NCBI GenBank assembly: GCA_937975525.1
Contig: CALJUJ010000362.1
Span: 1-6,305 of the forward strand
Reading direction: 5' to 3'
Length of the DNA stretch: 6,305 nucleotides
Origin: an uncultured bacterium
GTDB taxonomy: Bacteria > Desulfobacterota > Binatia > HRBIN30
In this document: piece after piece, positions 1-6,003 of the stretch
Position numbering within the stretch: position 1 is the first letter of the stretch
Layout: every line of letters starts with the position of its first letter
Notes under the pieces: generated by a model
The model's database searches: none
The model's input: the letters and a program-made list of their open reading frames with translations, nothing else
Told to the model about the DNA's origin: nothing
Translations under genes and position numbers: made by a program

Positions 1-200
1 TGCACCGGGGCATCGGTCGCGTTGCGGCCGCGGTTGGTCACCAGCACCATGAACAGACCCGTCTCGCCGTTGCGAAAGCTGCGCGACGTCACACGCACGC
101 TGAGATCCGCCGGTTCCGCCGCAGCTGCGGGCTCCACTCCCAGGGCGACGGCGAGACCCGCCAACAGGCCCAATAGCAACCTCGTGCTGGTGCTTACCAT
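1..200 (-). CDS. Exported protein with CARDB/DUF11-like N-terminus (partial, C-terminus outside window)
   Basis: Reading the minus strand from the ATG at 200-198 gives 66 codons before the window edge. Residues 1-28 form a clear Sec signal peptide: a short n-region with Arg7, a hydrophobic Leu/Ala/Gly core (about 8-20), then an Ala-rich end with likely cleavage around Ala26-Ala28. The mature protein begins EPADLSVRVTSRSFRNGE and continues MVLVTNRGRNATDAPV. This 'ADLSV...V.N.G...A...V' pattern is typical of the first strands of CARDB/DUF11-type Ig-like domains found in secreted or surface proteins. No other in-frame start looks better. The Shine-Dalgarno is weak. The gene lies 83 bp downstream of the ceramidase-family gene on the same strand, so the two could be co-transcribed. 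The domain call rests on only about 35 mature residues and is tentative; the signal peptide is well supported. Confidence 0.6.
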   Translation of the reverse strand, partial: MVSTSTRLLLGLLAGLAVALGVEPAAAAEPADLSVRVTSRSFRNGETGLFMVLVTNRGRNATDAPV

Positions 201-283
201 GGCAGCATTACGGTGCGGTCGCAGCGGTTTTGCAACGCCGAATCATAGTCGGTCGCGCCGTCATTCGCGCTGGCGCCGTGCCT
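201..283. other. Short intergenic spacer between two minus-strand genes
   Basis: These 83 bases separate the stop of the ceramidase-family gene from the start of the exported-protein gene. I see no strong hairpin followed by a T-run that would mark an intrinsic terminator, and no convincing promoter. Read-through from the upstream gene is therefore possible. Confidence 0.4.
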
Positions 284-2323
284 TCAGAACGTGGGCGAGA
301 CGTGCACGTCGAGGCCGGCGCGCGGGGCGACCCGGAAGCGGTGCGCCCGGTCGGGATCGAAGTCGGGGCGGTACCAGCGCAGCTCCCACAGCGCCATCCC
401 GCCACGCAGATCACCACGGTGCAGCACCTGGATGTCGTATTCCTCGTCGGTGACGGGCGCACCGTCGTGGACGAGCGTACTCCAGCGACCGTCGCCGTCG
501 CGCACCTCGACCCGCGCGAAGGGGCGGTCGAGGTCGATCGAGCCGCGACCGACGTCGCGGTAGCGGTACGACCAGAACGGCCCCGCGGTGGCCTCGCCAC
601 GCTCGAGCCGCGGCTCTCGTACCGACTCGCGCTGGCCGCTCGCCGGCGCGGGGAGCGGGAACAGCGGCGTCGACGAGAGCTCGAACCGCCAGTGGTCCGG
701 CAGGTCGACGGCGCCACCGCCGGTGAAGAGATCGCGCGCCAGACGCGCGCCTTGGGCTGCGAGAAAGGGCGTCGTACCGGGCCCGTAGATCGTATGCCCG
801 CCCTCGTAGAACTGCAGCGAGTACTCCTCGGGGGTCGTCGCGTAGCCGAAGTATCCGTTGGCGAGACTCGAGATCTCGATCGAGCGCACGGCCGCTGCCG
901 GCACGGCCGCGGCGATCGCCTGGCGGATCCGATTCCCCGACTCGAGCGTGACTTCCCACGGCGTCGCGAACACCAGCAGGTCGTCGAACTGCAGCAGATG
1001 GAACAGCGCCCGGTGCGGGAAGAGATCCGCGGGCACCAGCCACTGAAAGATCGACGCGAGCCAGTGCTTCTCTGCGTGGCAGGTCCAGTCGGCGAACCAG
1101 CGGCGCGGATAGCCGCGCGTGAAGGGCCACATCCACGATGCAGCGTGCTCGTCGCCGCGTGCGGCGCCGACCGTCGCGGCGCCGAGGATCGCGCGGCTGC
1201 ACAACGGCCGCCGCTCGGCGGGCGGGAGGTCGAGCACGTCGATCTCGCGCATCGCGCTTCTCACCGCGACGTCGTCGCGCAGCTCGCCGTCGAGCTCCCG
1301 AAACAGCTTCCACGCTTCGGCGCCGAGGAAGGTACCGAGCCGGCGCGCCTCGCTCTCGCCGCGCAGACCCACGCGCCACGCCGGCGTGGTGTCGCCGTGG
1401 GTGGCCTGGAAGGCGCCGTGCACGGGGTCCCACGGCGGGTTGTAGTGGGTGGCGATCGCCCGCTCGACGTCGCGCGCGAAGTAGGCCCACAGATCCGCGT
1501 GATAGGGATCGCTGTCCGCGGGAATCGCCGTGCCGTGGATCGAGAACAGCGTGAACGCCCCGGCCGGAACGAAGCCGCGCCCGGGCGCCAGAAGGTCGAT
1601 GCGCACCATGGTCATCCACGGGTTGACCGCCGCGAACTCGAGCTCGTGCGACGGCTGCAGCCCGGCGCCCGGCGGATTGCGCAGCCATGCTTCCACCGAG
1701 CGATTGCGCGCCGCCCCCCAGACGCGGCGGCTGCCGGTGGCCAGACGCGCCGGCCGCCGCGTCTCGTAGGCTTCGACCACCGCATCTGCGATGCGGCGGC
1801 TCAAGAACTCGAGCAACGCCGGATCGAAGCCGCCGTGGCGGACCCCGTGGGCGTTGTAGAAGTTCGAGCCGAGGTAGAGGCCTGGCCCGCTGTGCGTATG
1901 GGTGGACGTCAAACTCAGATCGCCGATGCCGACGTCGGTGCGCGCGGCGATGCGCGCGGCAACGTGGTGGTGCAACAGGATCGAGCCGGCGCCGAGGTCG
2001 GTCTGCACCACCACCACCGGGCGCCGGCCCGGGCTGCGCACGTAGAACACCCGCGCTCGCAAGCGATTGCGAAAGCCGTCGCCGTCGCGGCCGATGGCGC
2101 TGTAGCCGAACTTCGGCAGCCCGGGCGGCGGCGTGATGTCGCGGACCGCGACGCCGCCGACGAGCACGAGCTCGTTGCCGATCGGCAGCGGAGCCTCGCG
2201 CTGCACCTCGACGACCACCTCGTCGTAGATCAGGAACGGCCAGAGCATGAACCCGGCCACCACCGCCGTGAACAGCACGGCGCTGCCGATCAACGCTGCA
2301 GCGATACGCAAGAGCCAGGACAT
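284..2323 (-). CDS. Neutral/alkaline (non-lysosomal) ceramidase-family hydrolase, membrane-anchored
   Basis: The product is 679 aa from the ATG at 2323-2321, close to the usual 650-780 aa of the family, whose characterised members hydrolyse the amide bond of ceramide with a Zn-dependent Ser nucleophile. Family signatures appear in order: DITPPPGLPKFGYS (about 62-75), LTSTHTHSGPG (138-148; metal/active-site His142 and His144), FSIHGT (His263), QATHGDTTPAW (306-316), TPWEVTLESGNRIR (454-467, Glu457) and LANGYFGYATTPEEY (487-501; Tyr494 matches the spacing of the Pseudomonas metal-ligand Tyr). YEGGHTIYGPGT follows at 506-517. Residues from about 540 to the end resemble the beta-sandwich C-terminal domain. 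Thr313 occupies the catalytic Ser position of GDVSPN-type motifs. Residues 3-32 are one hydrophobic stretch with no clear cleavage site, suggesting a periplasm-facing anchor. A TTG 13 codons upstream is in frame, but the ATG is preceded by AGG and gives a better N-terminus. Family assignment is firm; ceramide as substrate is not. Confidence 0.9.
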   Translation of the reverse strand: MSWLLRIAAALIGSAVLFTAVVAGFMLWPFLIYDEVVVEVQREAPLPIGNELVLVGGVAVRDITPPPGLPKFGYSAIGRDGDGFRNRLRARVFYVRSPGRRPVVVVQTDLGAGSILLHHHVAARIAARTDVGIGDLSLTSTHTHSGPGLYLGSNFYNAHGVRHGGFDPALLEFLSRRIADAVVEAYETRRPARLATGSRRVWGAARNRSVEAWLRNPPGAGLQPSHELEFAAVNPWMTMVRIDLLAPGRGFVPAGAFTLFSIHGTAIPADSDPYHADLWAYFARDVERAIATHYNPPWDPVHGAFQATHGDTTPAWRVGLRGESEARRLGTFLGAEAWKLFRELDGELRDDVAVRSAMREIDVLDLPPAERRPLCSRAILGAATVGAARGDEHAASWMWPFTRGYPRRWFADWTCHAEKHWLASIFQWLVPADLFPHRALFHLLQFDDLLVFATPWEVTLESGNRIRQAIAAAVPAAAVRSIEISSLANGYFGYATTPEEYSLQFYEGGHTIYGPGTTPFLAAQGARLARDLFTGGGAVDLPDHWRFELSSTPLFPLPAPASGQRESVREPRLERGEATAGPFWSYRYRDVGRGSIDLDRPFARVEVRDGDGRWSTLVHDGAPVTDEEYDIQVLHRGDLRGGMALWELRWYRPDFDPDRAHRFRVAPRAGLDVHVSPTF

Positions 2324-2423
2324 CGACCTGCCATTAAACTCCGATCCGCGCCCGACCACCAACGCTGCAGACGTGGAAGGGGGCCGTGGTCCGACGCCCC
2401 GTCGCTTGGCTCGGGAACGAGAC

Positions 2424-2436
2424 GGGGACAGTCCCC
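2424..2436. repeat. 13-bp palindrome ggggac-a-gtcccc
   Basis: Two 6-base arms, ggggac (2424-2429) and gtcccc (2431-2436), are perfect reverse complements around a single A. From memory, this palindrome recurs as a dispersed intergenic repeat in several GC-rich bacteria, sometimes near REP-associated (Y1) transposases, but I cannot confirm that for this genome. It shares bases with the left arm of the larger inverted repeat at 2429-2482, so the two folds are mutually exclusive. Confidence 0.7.
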
Positions 2437-2482
2437 ATGGCCGCGTAGCGGCCCGGAGGGTGCTTTCGCACCATGGGGACTG
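2429..2482. repeat. REP-like inverted repeat with internal hairpins (cloverleaf-type fold)
   Basis: The arms cagtccccatgg (2429-2440) and ccatggggactg (2471-2482) are perfect 12-bp reverse complements enclosing 30 bases. Inside are two further stems: ggccgc-gta-gcggcc (2439-2453, or just ccgc/gcgg at 2441-2451 if the outer stem is closed) and ggtgc-tttc-gcacc (2459-2472). The outer stem with two inner hairpins makes a three-way-junction shape. No T-run follows, so it does not look like a simple intrinsic terminator. The form fits a REP/MITE-like mobile palindromic element or a structured RNA/DNA site. The repeat is seen directly; its role is unknown. Confidence 0.75.
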
Positions 2483-2494
2483 AAAGACTCTCGC

Positions 2495-2576
2495 TTTAGC
2501 GTCCGCCGTCCCGGCCGAAAGGGGAGGCGCGGCGCGGGGCAGAAGCGGAGAACCCGCCGAGACGGCGGGCGCTACA
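2495..2576. repeat. Imperfect 21-bp inverted repeat, right arm itself part of a 7-bp hairpin
   Basis: The arm 2495-2515 (starting tttagcgtccgcc) is the reverse complement of 2556-2576 (ending ggcgggcgctaca) at 18 of 21 positions, with a 40-base purine-rich spacer of g/a/c between. The right arm overlaps a perfect local hairpin, cccgccg-aga-cggcggg (2553-2569). The left arm has diverged so that it no longer makes the matching local hairpin. This looks like two copies of one palindromic repeat unit placed head to head, one decayed. It begins 12 bases after the cloverleaf-type repeat, so the two may form one composite element. Confidence 0.65.
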
Positions 2577-2682
2577 GAGCTGTGCTGGAGAGCCCGATGG
2601 GTGTCCCCCTCGCCCCAACATCAACACGGCTCCTCGGCAGCGCGAACGCCGGCCGGGGGCTTGCGCGAACGGCGCCCGTGTC

Positions 2683-2687
2683 GGAAG
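2683..2687 (+). promoter_or_regulatory. Shine-Dalgarno of the NnrU-family gene
   Basis: GGAAG lies 8 bases before the ATG at 2696. It favours that start over the in-frame GTG at 2678, which has no comparable upstream motif and would add six residues ahead of a natural membrane-protein N-terminus. Confidence 0.5.
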
Positions 2688-2695
2688 CTCCGCCC

Positions 2696-3256
2696 ATGCT
2701 CTGGCTGTGTCTCGGTGTCCTCCTGTGGTCGGCGGCCCATCTCCTCAAGAGTGTCGCCGCCTCGACGCGTGCGGCGCTCGTCGAACGGCTCGGCAACGAC
2801 GCCTACCGCGGCGTCTTTTCCCTGGTCATCGTCGCCTCGGTGGTGCTGATGGTCATCGGCTGGCGCGCCACCGACTGGTCGATCCTCTACGTGCCACCCA
2901 CCTGGGCGCGGCACACCAACCTGCTGCTCATGCTGGTCGCGATGTTTCTCTTCGCCGCCAGCGGCATGCCGTCGAACGTCAAGCGCGCCGTGCGCCACCC
3001 CCAGCTCACCGGGGTGATCGTCTGGTCCGTCGGCCACCTCCTCGCCAACGGCGATAGTCGCTCCCTCGTGCTCTTCGGGGGCATCGGCCTCTGGGCCGTG
3101 GTCTCCATCGTCGCGATCAATCGCCGCGACGGCGCCTGGCCCAAGCCGGCTGCCGTGCCGATCAGCGCCGACCTCAAGGCCGCCGGCGGCGGCCTCGTCG
3201 GCTACGTCGTGCTGTACCTCGCCCACCCTTACCTCTTCGGCGTCGCGCCGATGTGA
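2696..3256 (+). CDS. NnrU-family integral membrane protein
   Basis: The product is 186 aa and strongly hydrophobic, with about five to six membrane segments (roughly 1-17, 39-56, 74-90, 104-117, 124-141 and 164-181). NnrU-family features are visible: a first helix ending in AHLLKS (His15), the loop RLGNDAYRGVFSLV (31-44), VPPTWARH (66-73, His73), the VKRAVRHPQL stretch (95-104, His101) and W-SVGHLLANGD with LLFGGIGLW-like continuation (110-133, His114). NnrU was named from denitrifiers, where it is needed for nitrite/NO reductase activity. The plant homologue Z-ISO is a heme-dependent zeta-carotene isomerase, so conserved His residues may bind heme here too (inference). No denitrification or carotenoid gene is in the window, so the precise role is open. 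The stop codon overlaps the start of the TonB-receptor gene, arguing for one transcript and coupled translation. Confidence 0.88.
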   Translation: MLWLCLGVLLWSAAHLLKSVAASTRAALVERLGNDAYRGVFSLVIVASVVLMVIGWRATDWSILYVPPTWARHTNLLLMLVAMFLFAASGMPSNVKRAVRHPQLTGVIVWSVGHLLANGDSRSLVLFGGIGLWAVVSIVAINRRDGAWPKPAAVPISADLKAAGGGLVGYVVLYLAHPYLFGVAPM

Positions 3257-5301
3257 GCGTCGTCGCGGCCTTCCGGAACACCCTGCTGCTCGGCGCCACG
3301 TTCGTCTGCGCGACGGCCGCGGCGGCTGATCCCACCCCGATCGACCACATCGTCGTCACCGCCACCCGCTCGCAGCGGCCCGGCTCCGACAACCCCGCCG
3401 CCGTCAGCGAGCTCGGCCGTGACGCGATCGTCGACGGCCGCGCGACCGTCGGACTCGACGAGTCGCTGAACCGCGTTCCCGGAGTCCTCGTCCAGAACTC
3501 CGGCAACTACGCCCAGGACTTCCGCATCCAAGTCCGCGGCTTCGGCACCCGCGCCGCCTTCGGCGTCCGCGAGGTCAAGGTCCTCGTCGACGGCATCCCG
3601 GCGACCCTGCCCGACGGCCAGACGCAGCTCGACGCCATCGACCCAGGTGCGGTCGGCCGGATCGAGGTGCTGCGCCGATCGGCCGGGGCCCTGTACGGAA
3701 ACGCGTCGGGCGGCGTCATCCAGCTCTTCACCCGCGACGGGCCGGACACCCCGTGGGCGGAAGTTCGCTCCCTCGCCGGGCGCTTCGGACTACAGAAGCA
3801 TCAGCTCCAACAAGGCGGGCGCAGCGGCGCCTGGAAGTGGCTCGCGCACGTCTCGCGCTTCACCCCCGACGGCCACCGCGACCATTCCGCCGCGCGGTCC
3901 CCCCTCGGCCGCCTGCGGCTGCAGCGTGAGATCGGCCAGCGGACGCGGGTGACGCTGCACGTCGACGCGGTCGACGCGCCACTCGCCGAAGACCCGGGCG
4001 GACTCACCCGGAGCGAGGCCGACGCCGACCGCGGCGCCGCCCGCGATCGTAACGTCCTGCTCGATGCCGGCGAGAGCGTGCGCCAGGTGCGCGCCGCGGT
4101 GGCGCTGAGTCACACGGATCACTTCGGACGTCTCGACGCCTACGCCTACGCCCTGCACCGCGACTTCTCGAGCCTGCTTCCCGTGCCGCCCGAAATCGGC
4201 GCCGGCGCCGTGGCCTTCGACCGCGTCAGCCCCGGCGCCGGCATCCAGTACGAGCTCGCCTTCGCCGCCTGGGCGACCCGACACCGCCTCCAGGTCGGCG
4301 TCGACGTGCAGCACCAGGACGACGACCGCAGTCGCTTCACCAACGAGATGGGGATGGCCGCGATGCCGGTCCTGCAGCAGCGCGAGCGCGTCACCAGCGT
4401 CGGTCCCTACCTGCAGCACACGGTGCAGCTGCTCGACGACTTCGAGGTGTTCGCCGGCGCCCGCTACGACGCGATCCGCTTCGACGTCGACGTCGACTTC
4501 GACGCCAGCGGCGCGCCGGCCGGCGGGGCGCGCACCCTCGACGCCTTCAGCCCGGCGGCGGGATGGCTGTGGCGGGTGCGGCCCTGGGCTTCGCTGTTCG
4601 CGAGCGTCGCCACCGCGTTCCAGACGCCGACCACCACCGAGCTGGGCGCCGCCGACCGGGGCGGCTTCGATCCGGATCTCGAGCCCCAGGAGTCGACCAC
4701 CGTCGAGCTCGGCACCCGCATCGACCGCGCCCGATTCGGCGCCGGCCTCACCGCTTTCTGGATCCGCGTCGACGACGAGATCATCCGCTTCGAAGCGCCC
4801 GGCGGCCGCGACGCCTTCCGCAACGCCGGCCGCTCCCGACGCCTGGGCGTCGAGGCCGACTGGCGCTGGGAGATCGGCGCCGGGCTCGCGTGGAGCGGCG
4901 CGGTCACCTGGATCGACGCCACCTACCGCGAGTACGCGACCGACGCCGGCGACTTCGCCGGCAACGACGAGCCGGGCATCGCCTCCTGGCAGGTCTTCCA
5001 GGAGCTTCGCTGGGATCACCCCGCGGGCGGGTTCGTCGCCACCGACCTGTTCGCCCTCGATCGCGTCTTCGCCGACGACGCCAACACCGCCACCAGCCCC
5101 AGGTACGAGCTGCTCGGCGCGCGCGCCGGCTGGGAGATCGGCCGCGGCGCCTGGAGCCTGCGCCCGTTCGTCGCCGTCACCAACTTGCTCGACCAACGCT
5201 ACGACGGCACCCTGCGCATCAATGCACTCGGCGGGCGCTACTTCGAGCCCGGGCCGGGACGCGCGTTCTTCGCCGGGGTCGGCGTCTCCGCGATCCTGTG
5301 A
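3253..5301 (+). CDS. TonB-dependent outer-membrane receptor
   Basis: The product is 682 aa, normal for the family, which imports scarce ligands (siderophores, heme, cobalamin, metals, some sugars) across the outer membrane using TonB energy. Translation begins at GTG 3253, inside the upstream stop (GTGA). The reading frame upstream to 3181 contains no ATG, GTG or TTG, so this start is nearly forced. Residues 1-25 are a signal peptide ending ATAAAA before Asp26. IVVTATR (33-39) is a TonB-box-like start. The plug domain (about 45-160) shows IQVRGFGTRAAFGVREVKVL, VDGIPATLPDGQTQLDAID and RIEVL...AGALYGNASGGVIQLFTR. The rest is a beta-barrel with a typical late segment, VTNLLDQRYDGTLRINALGGRY-like, followed by GPGRAFFAGVGVSAIL. 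The final residue is Leu, not the Phe/Trp usual for BAM recognition. The ligand cannot be read from the sequence. The neighbours suggest either a heme/metal ligand (NnrU) or an organic nitrogen compound (AllA-like), both inference. Confidence 0.95.
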   Translation: MSVVAAFRNTLLLGATFVCATAAAADPTPIDHIVVTATRSQRPGSDNPAAVSELGRDAIVDGRATVGLDESLNRVPGVLVQNSGNYAQDFRIQVRGFGTRAAFGVREVKVLVDGIPATLPDGQTQLDAIDPGAVGRIEVLRRSAGALYGNASGGVIQLFTRDGPDTPWAEVRSLAGRFGLQKHQLQQGGRSGAWKWLAHVSRFTPDGHRDHSAARSPLGRLRLQREIGQRTRVTLHVDAVDAPLAEDPGGLTRSEADADRGAARDRNVLLDAGESVRQVRAAVALSHTDHFGRLDAYAYALHRDFSSLLPVPPEIGAGAVAFDRVSPGAGIQYELAFAAWATRHRLQVGVDVQHQDDDRSRFTNEMGMAAMPVLQQRERVTSVGPYLQHTVQLLDDFEVFAGARYDAIRFDVDVDFDASGAPAGGARTLDAFSPAAGWLWRVRPWASLFASVATAFQTPTTTELGAADRGGFDPDLEPQESTTVELGTRIDRARFGAGLTAFWIRVDDEIIRFEAPGGRDAFRNAGRSRRLGVEADWRWEIGAGLAWSGAVTWIDATYREYATDAGDFAGNDEPGIASWQVFQELRWDHPAGGFVATDLFALDRVFADDANTATSPRYELLGARAGWEIGRGAWSLRPFVAVTNLLDQRYDGTLRINALGGRYFEPGPGRAFFAGVGVSAIL

Positions 5302-5313
5302 AGCTGCGACGAC

Positions 5314-5321
5314 GAGGGGAG
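5314..5321 (+). promoter_or_regulatory. Strong Shine-Dalgarno before the AllA-like gene
   Basis: GAGGGGAG sits 4 bases before the ATG at 5326, within the 24-bp gap after the receptor gene. It is the best ribosome site in the window and fixes the start over the in-frame ATG at 5368. It also implies translation independent of the receptor gene even if the mRNA is shared. Confidence 0.75.
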
Positions 5322-5325
5322 AGCG

Positions 5326-6003
5326 ATGCGCGAGCTTGCCAACCAGACGGGCCACGACCTCGAGGCGATGCCGTCGACGCGGCGCGGCGAGGCAAAGGTG
5401 TTCGAGGTGCCGCTACGCGCGGCGACGCCGGCGGCGCTCCGCGGCTTCGGCCGCCTCGTCGCCCCCGGCGAGCCCGCCGCGGTCACGATTGTACGCTGGC
5501 CCCAGCACGGACGGCGCCCGGTCGTCGCCGGCACCGGCGTCGGCGGCGGCACCGTGCGCGGCCGCTTCGCCATGGAACGCCGCGGCGGCCGACTCTACGC
5601 CAGCAACCACGCGGTGCGCCGCCACTACATCACCGGCTGGTTCGGCGATCCGGCGGAGATGGGACCGGATTCCGTCCCCGAGCACCCCGACGCCATCCTC
5701 ACCCACGAGGCGAACTACCATCCCGACGGCGGCCAGCTGTTCGTGCCCATGCAGCCGCTCCCGTTCGTCGCCCTGCTGGCGCCGCCCGGCGACGACGTCA
5801 CCCCGGCGAGCTTCGTCGCCTTCCACTTCGACGGTACCCACGGCATCCACATCGATCCCGGCGTCTGGCACGAGCCGCTGTTCCCGCTGGCGCCCCGCAT
5901 GAGCTTCGACGACGAGCAGGGGGCCGTGCACGCCTGCGTCAGCGTCGACTTCGTCGGCGAGTTCGGCGGCTACCTGCGCGTGCCGCTAGGAAACCTCTGC
6001 TGA
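5326..6003 (+). CDS. Ureidoglycolate lyase (AllA)-like cupin-fold protein
   Basis: The product is 225 aa with no signal peptide, so cytosolic. AllA-family enzymes split ureidoglycolate to glyoxylate and urea in purine (allantoin) breakdown. Family-like elements are VFEVPLRAATPAALRGFGRLV (25-45, the usual beta-strand opening around 'FG.l'), WPQHGRRPVVAGTGVGGGT (58-76), ANYHPDGGQLFVPM (129-142), FVALLAPPGDDVTPASFVAF (147-166) and the C-terminal signature GIHIDPGVWHEPLFPL (173-188), then VHACVSVDF (201-209). The G...PG.WH.P motif is the most telling. At 225 aa it is longer than the roughly 160 aa of Escherichia coli AllA and fits a longer bacterial subfamily with an expanded middle (about 58-128), whose substrate I do not know. 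Candidate metal or active-site residues are His132, His167, His175, His182 and Glu183. Its stop lies inside the convergent GT9 gene. The family is fairly sure; activity on ureidoglycolate is only possible. Confidence 0.75.
   Translation: MRELANQTGHDLEAMPSTRRGEAKVFEVPLRAATPAALRGFGRLVAPGEPAAVTIVRWPQHGRRPVVAGTGVGGGTVRGRFAMERRGGRLYASNHAVRRHYITGWFGDPAEMGPDSVPEHPDAILTHEANYHPDGGQLFVPMQPLPFVALLAPPGDDVTPASFVAFHFDGTHGIHIDPGVWHEPLFPLAPRMSFDDEQGAVHACVSVDFVGEFGGYLRVPLGNLC

Larger units (their letters stand above)
2324..2695. other. 372-bp divergent intergenic region, no gene seen
   Basis: This region lies between the divergently transcribed ceramidase-family and NnrU-family genes, so both promoters should be here, but I cannot place either with confidence in such GC-rich sequence. 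No open frame in it has a credible start, ribosome site and protein-like composition. Its middle (2424-2576) is occupied by two foldable repeat structures listed separately. From 2577 to 2682 I see nothing specific. Confidence 0.7.

Noticed and set aside
2333..2362. Possible minus-strand sigma70-type promoter (TTGGTG, 18-base gap, TTTAAT) just upstream of the ceramidase-family start
   Set aside because: The -10-like box ends only 9 bases before the ATG, which would make the mRNA nearly leaderless and place the AGG ribosome-site candidate at or before the transcript start. The match is suggestive but not enough to annotate.
2291..2370. 11-bp direct repeat caacgctgcag at 2291-2301 and 2360-2370
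   Set aside because: One copy is inside the coding region for the membrane anchor and the other upstream; flanks do not match, there are no target-site or insertion features, and the length could arise by chance.
2429..2482. Reading the inverted repeat as an intrinsic terminator
   Set aside because: No T-run follows the stem on either strand, and it lies between divergent gene starts where no terminator is needed.
230..2695. A plus-strand frame open for more than 800 codons opposite the ceramidase-family gene and running in frame into NnrU
   Set aside because: Its translation is rich in Arg/Ala/Gly/Glu with no recognisable domain, typical of an antisense frame in GC-rich DNA. The minus strand carries ordered ceramidase motifs over the same bases. 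Only the last 186 codons (from 2696) look like a real protein.
4474..4512. Short gtcgac/ttcgac tandem pattern in the receptor gene
   Set aside because: It encodes alternating Phe/Val-Asp in a plausible barrel strand or loop, and codon bias explains the DNA repetition.
3790..5355. Long minus-strand open frame (521 codons) opposite the TonB receptor
   Set aside because: Low-complexity Gly/Ala/Val/Asp/Glu composition without motifs; the plus strand encodes a clear receptor.
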